The translations under genes were made by a program, and so were the position numbers. DNA of 64,000 nt from Candidatus Accumulibacter regalis (GTDB taxonomy: Bacteria; Pseudomonadota; Gammaproteobacteria; Burkholderiales; Rhodocyclaceae): positions 60,940-124,939 of the forward strand of contig JEMY01000024.1 of NCBI GenBank assembly GCA_000585075.1, read 5' to 3'. Under the pieces are notes generated by a model, which searched no databases, was not told where the DNA came from, and worked only from the letters and a program-made list of their open reading frames with translations. This document shows, piece by piece, positions 25,441 through 35,702 of this stretch. Numbering within the stretch: position 1 is the stretch's first letter; each line of letters opens with the position of its first letter.

Positions 25441-26220
25441 TCAGCGGCCGGTGAATTGCGGCTTGCGCTTTTCCATGAACGCCGCCAGGCCTTCACGATA
25501 ATCGTCGCTATCGAGAAAAGCGAACGAGGCGCGCAATTCCTCGTCGCTCAGCGGACCACCCTGCTGCAACCGGCGTAACCACTGCTTGTGCCAGCGCGCA
25601 ACCAGAGGCGCACCGGCGCAAATTCGGCGCGCGCTGGTGTAAGCCTCGTCAACGACGTCGGCATCGGCGACGACGCGGGTGACGAGGCCTTTGGCCAGCG
25701 CCTCGGTCGCGCCGAGAATGCGGCCTTCGAGCAGGATTTCGAGCAGGCATGCCGGTCCAGCCAGACGGAGCAGACTCGCCATTTCGGCGGGATACATGGA
25801 AAAACCGAGCCTGTTGATCGGTGCGCCGAAACGCGACGACTGCGCGCAGATGCGCAGGTCGCACTGCGCGGCAATCTCCAGCCCGCCACCGATACACGCC
25901 CCCTGCAGCAACGCGATCGTCGGCTGACGACAGTCGGCCAAAGCCTGCAAGGCGGCTCCCGCTTGCGCGTGGTAGGCCATCGCCCGGTCCACCGTGTCTC
26001 GCCGGCTGAGAAACTCTTCGATGTCGCCCCCGGCCGCGAAAGCCTGATCCCCATCGCCGCGGACGATGACGCAGCGCAGCTGATCGTCGCCCGACAGTTC
26101 GGCGACGATCTCGGCCAGGCTCTGCCACATGGCGAAGTCGATGGCGTTGAGCTTGCCCGGGTTGGAGAGGGTGACCGTGGCCACATTTTCCGCGCGCGTG
26201 CACAGAACACGCCCGCTCAT
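25441..26220 (-). CDS. enoyl-CoA hydratase/isomerase family protein
   Basis: A 259-residue crotonase-fold protein. The oxyanion-hole segments are visible: GDGDQAFAAGGDIEEF and ALLQGACIGGGLEIAAQCDLRI, followed by SRFGAPINRLGFSMYPAEMASLLRLAG. The position that carries the first catalytic Glu in mitochondrial crotonase seems replaced, so hydratase activity is not assured; isomerase or decarboxylase chemistry on an acyl-CoA is also possible. ATG 26220 overlaps the stop of the upstream GntR gene (ATGA), so regulator and enzyme are made together. The pair lies next to the propionyl-CoA genes. Confidence 0.87.
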   Translation of the reverse strand: MSGRVLCTRAENVATVTLSNPGKLNAIDFAMWQSLAEIVAELSGDDQLRCVIVRGDGDQAFAAGGDIEEFLSRRDTVDRAMAYHAQAGAALQALADCRQPTIALLQGACIGGGLEIAAQCDLRICAQSSRFGAPINRLGFSMYPAEMASLLRLAGPACLLEILLEGRILGATEALAKGLVTRVVADADVVDEAYTSARRICAGAPLVARWHKQWLRRLQQGGPLSDEELRASFAFLDSDDYREGLAAFMEKRKPQFTGR

Positions 26221-26888
26221 GTCGCCAGTTCTTGAGCGACGTGGCTCCTGGCCAGCGCCTGGCGTCCGGCCAGAATGTGATCGTGCATCGCCGCTTGCGC
26301 GCCCGCCGCGTCGCCGGCCTTGATCGCCGCCAGGATGGCCGCGTGTTCGACGAGCGACTGCTGCAGGCGACCGTCGATGCTCAGTGAAAACAGGCGCGTC
26401 AGTTTGAGCACCTTGCGCAGGTCCTGGATCACCTGGCGCAACCTGCGGTTGCCGGACATTTCCTGGATCTGGTAGTGAAACGCCTGGTTGGCCTCGAAAA
26501 ACCGCGCGATCTCGTTGCTCTCGGCGAACTGCTCCAGTTGCCCGTGCAGCGCATCTAGCCTGGCCAGGTCCTCGGGCTGTGCCCGCGTCGTCGCTTCGAG
26601 GGCGCAACGGCCTTCGAGCATGGCCATCAAGGGGAAGATGTCATCGAGATCCTGCTCGGAAACCTCGGTCACAAAGCAGCCACGGCGTGGCCGCAGCGTC
26701 ACCAGACCTTCGGAGGCCAGCACCTTCAGCGCTTCGCGCAGCGGCGTCCGGCTGATCCCGTAATCGAGCGCCAGCGCCTGCTCGTCGATTCTTGCCCCGG
26801 GGAGCAACTCATGCGCAAAGATTCTCTGCCGTAGTCGTTCAGCGACTTCCTGATAGAGGGCAGTCTGGGCGATTTGACTCGGATCCAT
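26217..26888 (-). CDS. GntR family transcriptional regulator, FCD (FadR-like) subfamily
   Basis: The protein has 223 residues. The N-terminal winged helix (residues 10-75: YQEVAERLRQRIFAHELLPGARIDEQALALDYGISRTPLREALKVLASEGLVTLRPRRGCFV) is a standard GntR DNA-binding domain. The C-terminal all-helical FCD domain (about 80-215) contains the metal/ligand-type residues of EANQAFHYQIQEMSGN and LVEHAAILAAIKAGDAAGA. Such regulators respond to acyl-CoA or small carboxylates. It is divergent from methylmalonyl-CoA mutase and coupled to an enoyl-CoA hydratase, so control of short-chain acyl-CoA use is the natural inference. Confidence 0.93.
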   Translation of the reverse strand: MDPSQIAQTALYQEVAERLRQRIFAHELLPGARIDEQALALDYGISRTPLREALKVLASEGLVTLRPRRGCFVTEVSEQDLDDIFPLMAMLEGRCALEATTRAQPEDLARLDALHGQLEQFAESNEIARFFEANQAFHYQIQEMSGNRRLRQVIQDLRKVLKLTRLFSLSIDGRLQQSLVEHAAILAAIKAGDAAGAQAAMHDHILAGRQALARSHVAQELAT

Positions 26889-26949
26889 CGATCTCTTTAA
26901 TGCCGATTCGTTCAGGGTCTCAGGCGAGACCTTGCTTTCATAATTATGG

Positions 26950-26980
26950 ATACAGTATTATTCGTCGGGCGGGGTGTCAA
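26950..26980 (-). promoter_or_regulatory. gntR promoter with overlapping ATAC-A-GTAT dyad
   Basis: On the minus strand TTGACA (complement of 26975-26980) is a perfect -35; a 17-base spacer leads to TACTGT (complement of 26952-26957). The -10 lies inside the palindrome ATAC-A-GTAT (26950-26958), with flanking AT-rich TAATTATGG. This is a likely GntR/FCD operator giving autorepression, and the same site lies upstream of mcm. Confidence 0.5.
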
Positions 26981-27022
26981 GCGTTACAGGCATCTGTCAG
27001 CCGTTGTGGCTCTCCTGGTCGG

Positions 27023-27028
27023 TATAAT
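27023..27028 (+). promoter_or_regulatory. candidate -10 of the mcm operon
   Basis: Perfect TATAAT 63 bases before the mcm start. A good -35 at standard spacing is missing, which would fit activator dependence or another promoter element. Confidence 0.45.
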
Positions 27029-27090
27029 TCTTAGAGTCGTCGGGGGCGAGAGCCCCACCCCATTCCTCTGATTCCGTGAAAGGTTCCGTC

Positions 27091-29259
27091 ATGTCCAACG
27101 AGAACAACGCTGCAGCCGCTGATTCGTCAAACCTCGATGCCTGGAAAAAGGCAGCCGCCAAGGCGCTGCGCGGCGCCGACCTTGAAACACTGAACTGGGT
27201 CACTCCTGAAGGAGTGGTCGTCAAGCCGCTGTATACCCGCAAGGATCTGGAAGGCCTGCCCTACACCGACACGCTGCCGGGCCTCGCCCCCTTCGTTCGC
27301 GGCCCGCAGGCCACGATGTATACCGGCCGGCCATGGACCATTCGCCAGTACGCCGGCTTCTCCACCGCCGAAGCGTCGAACGCCTTCTACCGCAAGGCGC
27401 TCGCCGGCGGTGGCCAGGGCGTCTCGGTGGCCTTCGACCTGGCCACCCACCGTGGCTACGACTCCGACCATCCGCGCGTCACCGGTGACGTCGGCAAGGC
27501 TGGCGTGGCAATCGACTCGGTCGAAGACATGAAGATTCTCTTCGACGGCATCCCGCTCGAGAAGATCTCGGTATCGATGACCATGAACGGTGCCGTCCTG
27601 CCGATTCTTGCCGGCTACATCGTCGCCGCCGAAGAACAGGGCGTGCCGCAGGACAAGCTCTCGGGGACCATCCAGAACGACATCCTCAAGGAGTTCATGG
27701 TCCGCAACACGTACATTTACCCGCCGCAGCCGTCGATGAAGATCATCTCCGACATCATCGGCTACACCGCCCAGCACATGCCGAAGTTCAACTCGATCTC
27801 GATTTCGGGTTACCACATGCAGGAAGCCGGTGCGACGCAGGCGCTCGAGCTGGCGTTCACCATTGCCGACGGTCGCGACTACGTGCGCACGGCGATCGCC
27901 TCCGGCCTGGACGTCGACGCCTTTGCCGGCCGACTTTCGTTCTTCTTTGCCATCGGCATGAACTTCTACCTGGAAGTGGCCAAGCTGCGCGCCGCGCGCC
28001 TGCTGTGGTGGAGAGCGATGCAGGAGTTCGAGCCGAAGAATCCCAAGTCAAGCATGTTGCGTACGCACTGCCAGACCTCGGGCTGGTCGCTGACCGAACA
28101 GGACCCCTACAACAACGTCGTGCGTACGACCATCGAGGCCATGGCCGCCGTTTTTGGCGGCACGCAGTCGCTGCACACCAACGCCCTTGACGAGGCGATC
28201 GCCCTGCCCACCGAGTTCTCGTCGCGCATTGCCCGCAACACGCAGCTGGTCATCCAGGAAGAGACGCACATCACCAACGTCATCGACCCGTGGGCCGGCT
28301 CGTACATGATGGAGAAACTGACCCAGGACCTCGCCGACGAGGCCTGGAAGATCATCGAAGAAGTCGACAGCATGGGCGGCATGACGCACGCCGTCGAATC
28401 GGGCTGGGCGAAGATGAAGATCGAGGGCTGCGCAGCCGACAAGCAGGCGCGCATCGACTCCGGCAAGGACGTCATCGTCGGCGTCAACAAGTACAAGCTG
28501 GCCAAGGAAGATGCGCTCGAAATCCGCGACATCGACAACAACGCCGTGCGCGACTCGCAGATCGCCCGCCTCAAGAGCGTCCGCGCCAACCGCGATAGCG
28601 AGAAGGTCAATGCAGCGCTCGCCGACCTGACGCGCTGCGCCGAGACCAAGGAAGGCAACCTGCTCGACTTTGCGGTCAAGGCGATGCGCCTGCGCGCTTC
28701 GGTCGGCGAGGTTTCCGACGCCCTGGAAAAGATCTACGGACGTTTCCGCGCCACGCAGCAGACCGTCTCTGGCGTCTATGGCGCGGTCGTCGAAGGCATC
28801 GCCAGCTGGGAAGCGCTGAAGGGCGAGATCGCCAAGTTCAATGACGACGAAGGCCGGCGGCCGCGCATCATGGTCGCCAAACTCGGTCAGGATGGCCACG
28901 ACCGTGGCGCCAAGGTGGTGGCTACCGCGTTTGCCGACCTCGGCTTCGACATCGACGTCGGCCCGCTCTTCCAGACCCCGGAAGAAGCGGCGCGGCTGGC
29001 CATCGAAAACGACGTCCACGCGGTCGGTGTATCGTCGCTCGCCGCCGGACACAAGACGCTGTTGCCGGCGCTGGTCCAGGCACTCAAGGATCAGGGCGCC
29101 GACGACATCATCGTCTTTGCCGGCGGGGTGATCCCGGCGCAGGACTATGACTTCCTGTACAAGTCGGGCGCCAAGGCCATCTTCGGACCGGGAACGCGTA
29201 TCGAAGATTCGGCGATGACCATCCTCAGCGAGATCCGCAAAGCCCGCGCTTCCGCCTGA
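27091..29259 (+). CDS. methylmalonyl-CoA mutase
   Basis: A single-chain 722-residue B12 enzyme (scpA/mcm type) interconverting (R)-methylmalonyl-CoA and succinyl-CoA. The N-terminal TIM barrel has the substrate region [32 protein letters not shown] and [26 protein letters not shown]; the middle has [17 protein letters not shown]. The C-terminal cobalamin domain has DGHDRGAKV with the lower axial ligand H603, and FAGGVIP. Start ATG 27091 follows AAAGG; a GTG at 27076 is in frame. meaB follows 25 bases downstream, then pccB and pccA, so the operon encodes the propionyl-CoA/succinyl-CoA route except for the epimerase. Confidence 0.98.
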   Translation: MSNENNAAAADSSNLDAWKKAAAKALRGADLETLNWVTPEGVVVKPLYTRKDLEGLPYTDTLPGLAPFVRGPQATMYTGRPWTIRQYAGFSTAEASNAFYRKALAGGGQGVSVAFDLATHRGYDSDHPRVTGDVGKAGVAIDSVEDMKILFDGIPLEKISVSMTMNGAVLPILAGYIVAAEEQGVPQDKLSGTIQNDILKEFMVRNTYIYPPQPSMKIISDIIGYTAQHMPKFNSISISGYHMQEAGATQALELAFTIADGRDYVRTAIASGLDVDAFAGRLSFFFAIGMNFYLEVAKLRAARLLWWRAMQEFEPKNPKSSMLRTHCQTSGWSLTEQDPYNNVVRTTIEAMAAVFGGTQSLHTNALDEAIALPTEFSSRIARNTQLVIQEETHITNVIDPWAGSYMMEKLTQDLADEAWKIIEEVDSMGGMTHAVESGWAKMKIEGCAADKQARIDSGKDVIVGVNKYKLAKEDALEIRDIDNNAVRDSQIARLKSVRANRDSEKVNAALADLTRCAETKEGNLLDFAVKAMRLRASVGEVSDALEKIYGRFRATQQTVSGVYGAVVEGIASWEALKGEIAKFNDDEGRRPRIMVAKLGQDGHDRGAKVVATAFADLGFDIDVGPLFQTPEEAARLAIENDVHAVGVSSLAAGHKTLLPALVQALKDQGADDIIVFAGGVIPAQDYDFLYKSGAKAIFGPGTRIEDSAMTILSEIRKARASA

Positions 29260-29284
29260 ACCGGCCCACCCACTGCTGTCAGTC

Positions 29285-30289
29285 ATGGATATGACCCACT
29301 CTTCAACCGCTAGTATGGCCACGGCTGACCAGCATCTCGTCGACGGCGTCCTCGCGCGCCGTCGACGAGCGTTGGCGAAAGCCATCACGCTCGTCGAGTC
29401 GACGCGCAATGATCATCAGCGTCGTGCGCGACAGGTGCTCACCGCGTTGCTCCCGCATACCGGACGAACCATCCGCGTCGGCATCTCGGGCGCACCGGGC
29501 GCCGGCAAGTCCACCTTTATCGAATCGCTCGGCCTGTACCTGATCGACGCCGGCAAGCGCGTCGCCGTGCTCGCCGTCGACCCGTCGTCGTCGGTTTCGG
29601 GCGGCTCGATTCTCGGCGACAAGACGCGCATGGAGCTGCTCTGCCAGCGCGACGAAGCGTTCATCCGCCCCAGCCCCTCGTCGGGTTCGCTGGGCGGGGT
29701 TGCCGACAAGACGCGCGAAGCGATGCTCCTTTGCGAAGCCGGCGGCTTCGACGTGATCATCGTCGAGACCGTCGGTGTCGGCCAATCCGAAACCACGGTC
29801 GCCGGCATGGTCGATGCATTCGTCCTGCTGCAGCTGCCGAGTCAGGGCGATGACCTGCAGGCCATCAAGAAGGGGATTGTCGAGATTGCCGACCTGATCG
29901 TCTTCAACAAGGCCGACATCGACGAACGCGCCGCCGCCGCCGCACGCAGTCAGATGCGCGCCGCGCTGACCATGCTGCGCAGCGCCAGCCCCAACTGGCG
30001 GCCGCCGGTGCTGACGTGCAGCGCGCTGGGCAAGCGCGGCATCGTCGAGTTCTGGGCCGAAATCGAGCGCTACCAGCGCCTGATGAGCGAAAGCGGCGAA
30101 TTCGAACAAAAGCGCCGCCGCCAGGCGGTGGACTGGATGTGGAGCCTGATCGATTCCGGTCTGCGCCGCTACTTCCGCTCGCACCCGAAAGTCCGCGCCG
30201 CTCTGCCCGATCTCTTGAGTGACGTCGCCGAGGGGCGGACGACACCCGGCGCGGCAGCGTCACGGCTGCTGACGCAGATGAAGGAATGA
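29285..30289 (+). CDS. meaB: methylmalonyl-CoA mutase-associated GTPase MeaB
   Basis: A 334-residue G3E-family GTPase. The P-loop GAPGAGKST is at 69-77; VLAVDPSSSVSGGSILGDKTRM, VIIVETVGVGQSE (Switch II) and VFNKAD are present. MeaB/ArgK gates cobalamin loading and protects methylmalonyl-CoA mutase from inactivation; the position directly after mcm fits. The ribosome binding site before ATG 29285 is weak; a later in-frame ATG (residue 11) is possible. Confidence 0.96.
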   Translation: MDMTHSSTASMATADQHLVDGVLARRRRALAKAITLVESTRNDHQRRARQVLTALLPHTGRTIRVGISGAPGAGKSTFIESLGLYLIDAGKRVAVLAVDPSSSVSGGSILGDKTRMELLCQRDEAFIRPSPSSGSLGGVADKTREAMLLCEAGGFDVIIVETVGVGQSETTVAGMVDAFVLLQLPSQGDDLQAIKKGIVEIADLIVFNKADIDERAAAAARSQMRAALTMLRSASPNWRPPVLTCSALGKRGIVEFWAEIERYQRLMSESGEFEQKRRRQAVDWMWSLIDSGLRRYFRSHPKVRAALPDLLSDVAEGRTTPGAAASRLLTQMKE

Positions 30290-30296
30290 TTTCTCG

Positions 30297-30354
30297 AGTC
30301 GGACCAGGATAGTCCGACTTGCACGCGTAGTTCTGATGTTTGAGTAGTTCTGAT
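30297..30354 (+). repeat. hairpin plus 11-bp direct repeats in the meaB-pccB gap
   Basis: AGTCGGAC (30297-30304) and GTCCGACT (30312-30319) form a perfect 8-bp stem with a 7-base loop, seven bases after the meaB stop. GTAGTTCTGAT then occurs twice (30327-30337 and 30344-30354), 17 bases apart start to start. No T run follows the hairpin. Confidence 0.6.
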
Positions 30355-30381
30355 TGACCCGACCGTTAGGGAGTAAACCTT

Positions 30382-31914
<1,533 letters not shown>

Positions 31915-31933
31915 TCCACGGGGAGAAATAGAG

Positions 31934-33922
31934 ATGTTCAAGAAAATACTGATCGCCAACCGCGGCGAAATTGCCTGCCGGGTCATGAAGACCGCCAAGC
32001 AGATGGGTATCCAGACAGTCGCCGTGTATTCCGAAGCCGACAAGGACTCGATGCACGTGCTGATGGCCGACGAAGCAGTGTGTATCGGCCCGGCGCCTTC
32101 CAAGGAGTCGTATCTGGTCATCGACAAGATCATCGACGCCTGCAAGCAGACGGGCGCCGAGGCCGTGCACCCCGGCTATGGATTCCTCTCCGAGAACGAG
32201 GAATTCTCACGCCGCCTCGAAGACAACGGCATCACCTTCATCGGCCCGAAGCACTACTCGGTGGCCGCGATGGGCGACAAGATCGCCTCGAAAAAGCTGG
32301 CCCTGGAAGCCAAGGTCAACACCATTCCCGGTCACAATGCGGCCATCGAGGACGCCGCCGAAGCCGTTGGCATCGCCCAGAAGATCGGTTATCCGGTAAT
32401 GATCAAGGCCTCGGCTGGCGGGGGTGGCAAGGGCCTGCGCGTTGCCTATAACGATAAGGAGGCGTCGGAAGGCTTCGACGCCTGCCGCAACGAGGCGCGC
32501 AACAGCTTCGGCGACGATCGCGTGTTCATCGAGAAGTTCGTCGACGGACCGCACCATATCGAAATCCAGGTCATCGCCGACTCTTTCGGCAACACCGTCT
32601 ACCTGCTCGAACGCGAGTGCTCGATTCAGCGCCGGCACCAGAAAGTCATCGAGGAAGCCCCGTCGCCGTTCATCGACGACAGCATCCGCAAGGCCATGGG
32701 CGAGCAGGCCGTGGCACTGGCCAAGGCGGTGAAGTACCAGAGCGCGGGCACCGTCGAGTTCGTCGTCGGCTCCGACAAGTCGTTCTACTTCCTGGAAATG
32801 AACACCCGTCTGCAGGTCGAGCACCCGGTCACCGAAATGATCACCGGCGTCGATCTTGTCGAGTTGATGATCCGCGTCGCCGCCGGCGAGAAGCTGCCTT
32901 TCGTGCAGGAAGACATCAAGCCCAACGGCTGGGCGATCGAGTGCCGGATCAACGCCGAGGACCCCTTCCGCGGCTTCCTGCCCTCGATCGGTCGCCTGGT
33001 CAAGTATCGACCGCCCGAGAGCGTCGACGGACAGGTCCGTGTCGATACCGGTGTCTTCGAGGGCGGCGAGATATCGATGTACTACGACTCGATGATCGCC
33101 AAGCTGATCTGCCACGGGGCGACCCGCGAACAGGCCATCGGGCGCATGCGCGACGCGCTGAACGCCTTCGTGATTCGCGGCATTGGCTCGAACATCCCTT
33201 TCCAGGCGGCGCTGATGCAGAATCCGCGTTTTCTTTCCGGGATCTTCACCACCGCGTTCATCAGCGAAGAGTTTCCGAACGGCTTCGTCGCCGCCGACGT
33301 GGTGCACGACGATCCGGGCCTGCTCGCCGCCGTCGCCGCCTTCGGCCGTCGCCGCTACATCGACCGGGCAGTTCAGGTCAGCGGCCAGATGCCGGGGCAC
33401 GAGCGCAAGGTTGGCAGTGGCTGGGTGGTGCAGATGGAGGGCAAGGACTACCCGGTGGTGGTCACCTCCATTCCTGGCGGTTACTCGGTGACCTACGGCG
33501 CGGATCGCTACGACCTCGTTTCCGACTGGAAATTCGGCGAACTGGTTTTCCGCGGCACCTGTAACGGCACGCCACTGTGCCTGCAACTCGAACGTATCGG
33601 CCTGCTCTACCGCGTCGTCCACTTCGGCAAGCAGGTCAAGGCGACGGTAATGACCGCCAATGCCGCCCGCATGCTGGCCCTGATGCCCAAGAAGGTGCCG
33701 CCGGATCTCTCCAAGTTCCTGCTCTCACCGATGCCCGGCCTGCTGCGTGAAGTCTCGGTCAAGGCCGGCGAGCAGGTCGCTGCCGGCGAAAAACTCGCCG
33801 TCATCGAAGCGATGAAGATGGAGAACGTGCTCAAGGCCGAACGCGATTGCAAGGTCAAGAAAATCGTTGCCACCGCCGGCGAAAGCCTGTCGGTCGATCA
33901 GGTGATCATCGAGTTCGAATAG
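31934..33922 (+). CDS. pccA: propionyl-CoA carboxylase alpha subunit (biotin carboxylase + biotin carrier)
   Basis: The protein has 662 residues. It opens with the biotin carboxylase domain: MFKKILIANRGEIACRVMKTAKQMGI, EAVHPGYGFLSENEEF, the ATP-grasp glycine loop KASAGGGGKGLRVA, and EMNTRLQVEHPVTEMITGVDLVE. A middle BT-type linker region follows. The C-terminal biotinyl domain has EAMKMENVLKAER with the biotinylated Lys at about 628. With PccB it makes methylmalonyl-CoA from propionyl-CoA, CO2 and ATP. GGGGAGAAA precedes ATG 31934; the gap to pccB is 19 bases. A terminator closes the operon. Confidence 0.97.
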   Translation: MFKKILIANRGEIACRVMKTAKQMGIQTVAVYSEADKDSMHVLMADEAVCIGPAPSKESYLVIDKIIDACKQTGAEAVHPGYGFLSENEEFSRRLEDNGITFIGPKHYSVAAMGDKIASKKLALEAKVNTIPGHNAAIEDAAEAVGIAQKIGYPVMIKASAGGGGKGLRVAYNDKEASEGFDACRNEARNSFGDDRVFIEKFVDGPHHIEIQVIADSFGNTVYLLERECSIQRRHQKVIEEAPSPFIDDSIRKAMGEQAVALAKAVKYQSAGTVEFVVGSDKSFYFLEMNTRLQVEHPVTEMITGVDLVELMIRVAAGEKLPFVQEDIKPNGWAIECRINAEDPFRGFLPSIGRLVKYRPPESVDGQVRVDTGVFEGGEISMYYDSMIAKLICHGATREQAIGRMRDALNAFVIRGIGSNIPFQAALMQNPRFLSGIFTTAFISEEFPNGFVAADVVHDDPGLLAAVAAFGRRRYIDRAVQVSGQMPGHERKVGSGWVVQMEGKDYPVVVTSIPGGYSVTYGADRYDLVSDWKFGELVFRGTCNGTPLCLQLERIGLLYRVVHFGKQVKATVMTANAARMLALMPKKVPPDLSKFLLSPMPGLLREVSVKAGEQVAAGEKLAVIEAMKMENVLKAERDCKVKKIVATAGESLSVDQVIIEFE

Positions 33923-33952
33923 GTCTGAGCCGGCGGCAGTTCGCCAACCTTC

Positions 33953-33979
33953 GAAGCCCGCCTCCCGGCGGGCTTCTTT
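33953..33979 (+). terminator. terminator of the mcm-meaB-pccBA operon
   Basis: GAAGCCCGCC (33953-33962), loop TCCC, GGCGGGCTTC (33967-33976), then TTT. A perfect 10-bp stem 30 bases after pccA; the T run is short. The rest of the gap to 34189 holds no gene I can support. Confidence 0.8.
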
Positions 33980-34189
33980 CGTTGCGCTGCGCGCATTCTT
34001 CACCACCGCGCCTCGCCCACGGTGGTCCGTAGAGGCGCGTGGCGTCAAGCCCTGCTGGCGGAAAATGGATTGCCGGCGCCGGCCGTGATCCGGCTGCACG
34101 CTTCTCCGCGGTCGACCGCCCAGAGTCGACGGGCAGGCTCGCGCGCGCTGCGAACGAGCCAGGCGCCGCCAGAAAGGCGCAGTGCAGCC

Positions 34190-34657
34190 TCATCGGGTAG
34201 GCCGTTCGTGCCGATCGTCGTCGCGCGCGAGGTGTACCTTGATAAGGTGCTGCAGGACGGCCATCAGGGCCGCGCTGGTGATGCCGAACATCAATACACC
34301 GTTGGCCGCCTCCAGTGCCCCCAGCAACTTCCACCGCTCGCCCATGACCACGTCGCCATAACCAAGCGAAGTGTAGTTCACCGCCGAATGGTAGACGGCC
34401 TGGTAAAAGGCGTCGAACTCTCCGAGGGCTATGAAGATGCCTCCCCAGAGAGCGATCTGCAGCAGGTTCCCGGCCATCATGATGATCATTACCACCAGCA
34501 GCGGCCTGACGCCGGCCAGGACGCCATGCCGCGTCAGCTTGCGGGCGGACTGACGCATGTAGTAGCGGACACTCCAGAAGGTCACCGTCGCCTGCAACAC
34601 CAGGCACACCAGCATCGTCGGCAAACCGATCGCCATATTCATCCAGATCATGCCCAT
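34190..34657 (-). CDS. small two-TM-domain potassium channel (Ion_trans_2 family)
   Basis: A 155-residue membrane protein. One N-terminal hydrophobic segment (10-30) precedes a classic pore module: TM at 52-78, pore helix, selectivity filter TSLGYGDV at 96-103 and a final TM (112-140). The GYGD filter is diagnostic of K+ channels. No regulatory RCK/TrkA-N domain follows; the tail is short and charged. GGGGGA directly precedes ATG 34657, while ATG 34651 has a better spacing, so the start may be two residues later. It is the last gene of a five-gene reverse-strand membrane operon, nine bases after the DUF2955-like gene. Confidence 0.87.
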   Translation of the reverse strand: MGMIWMNMAIGLPTMLVCLVLQATVTFWSVRYYMRQSARKLTRHGVLAGVRPLLVVMIIMMAGNLLQIALWGGIFIALGEFDAFYQAVYHSAVNYTSLGYGDVVMGERWKLLGALEAANGVLMFGITSAALMAVLQHLIKVHLARDDDRHERPTR

Positions 34658-34666
34658 TCCCCCTGA

Positions 34667-35695
34667 TCAGCCGCCATTGAAAAACAAGGCCCGCGATCGC
34701 GCGGCGCGCCAGCGTTCGAGCGCCCAGACCATCGCCCAGGCGTACAGCGAAACCCCGATGAAGAGTCCGACGCGCACCGCTGACGCCTGCAGGACAGCGC
34801 TGCCGTTGGCGCTGTCCTCGATGGCCGGCCCGATCAGGATTATCGTCGTCACCAGCGCGTTGCTCCAGAAAGCCGGCGAAAGCGCGCTCGGCACGACGCG
34901 GTAGAGGCGGGCGCCGACCCACAGGGCGGCAGCTGTCATCCACAGCACCAGCATCCACAGGTTCGCCCACAGCGACAGGCCGACCCAAACGGCCAGCGCG
35001 ATACCGGCCGCGGCCAGCGTCGATCCCACCAGTTCCAGGCCGGCCCTGCGCGTGTCGGTCGAACCCGCCTGCTGGCCCAACTGGGCGCTTTTAATGATCG
35101 TCGCCAAATACGACGACGGGTCGGTCAGCGCCAGAACGAACGCTGGCAGAACGACCAGCGTGCCGCGCAGCGCAATCCAGTTCGCCGTCTCGCGGTCAGC
35201 CACTGGCGGCGGCTTCTTTGCGGCTGGGCGCGGCGGATCAGGGAAAAACGCGTACGAGACGCCGCCGACCAGGCTGCCGAGGGCGACACCGAGCGCCAGC
35301 GCCACGGCGATGGCGGTCACCAGAGCCTGCTCGGCGACACCGGCGACCGGGATCATCGTGAAAGCGACCACGAGCACCATGGTCAGCGGATTGCCGGTGC
35401 GGATGCCGACGAAGAACAGACCGTAGAGGATGACGCCGGTCAGCAGAACGCCGGCCAGCGCGTAGTTTTCGAGCAGCGGCACCATCAGCACGCCCAACGA
35501 CACGAGTGCCGCAAGCACGGCGGCGATCGCCACCCCCCTGGCCGGCGGCAGCGGCGGACCCGGTTTGGACAGAACCATGACGGCCAGCAGGCAGACGACG
35601 TAGGGCAGCGGAAGCGCCGCGCCGTAGGCGACCAGCACGGCGAGGCCGAGACCGACCGCCAGCCGCAACACCGCCTTGTCTGCCGGGGCAATCAT
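34667..35695 (-). CDS. DUF2955 / FUSC-like inner membrane protein
   Basis: A 342-residue polytopic protein with about ten hydrophobic segments in two similar halves, each of them a hairpin bundle typical of the fusaric-acid-resistance/aromatic acid exporter fold (TVVLPAFVLALTDPSSYLATIIKSAQLGQQ and VLRLAVGLGLAVLVAYGAALPLPYVVCLLAVMVLSKP). DUF2955 proteins usually occur beside an HlyD adaptor, as here: the HlyD stop is seven bases upstream. Probably the inner membrane pump of a tripartite efflux system. The substrate is unknown; aromatic acids are a guess from family. Confidence 0.75.
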   Translation of the reverse strand: MIAPADKAVLRLAVGLGLAVLVAYGAALPLPYVVCLLAVMVLSKPGPPLPPARGVAIAAVLAALVSLGVLMVPLLENYALAGVLLTGVILYGLFFVGIRTGNPLTMVLVVAFTMIPVAGVAEQALVTAIAVALALGVALGSLVGGVSYAFFPDPPRPAAKKPPPVADRETANWIALRGTLVVLPAFVLALTDPSSYLATIIKSAQLGQQAGSTDTRRAGLELVGSTLAAAGIALAVWVGLSLWANLWMLVLWMTAAALWVGARLYRVVPSALSPAFWSNALVTTIILIGPAIEDSANGSAVLQASAVRVGLFIGVSLYAWAMVWALERWRAARSRALFFNGG

Positions 35696-35702
35696 CGGCG
35701 CT

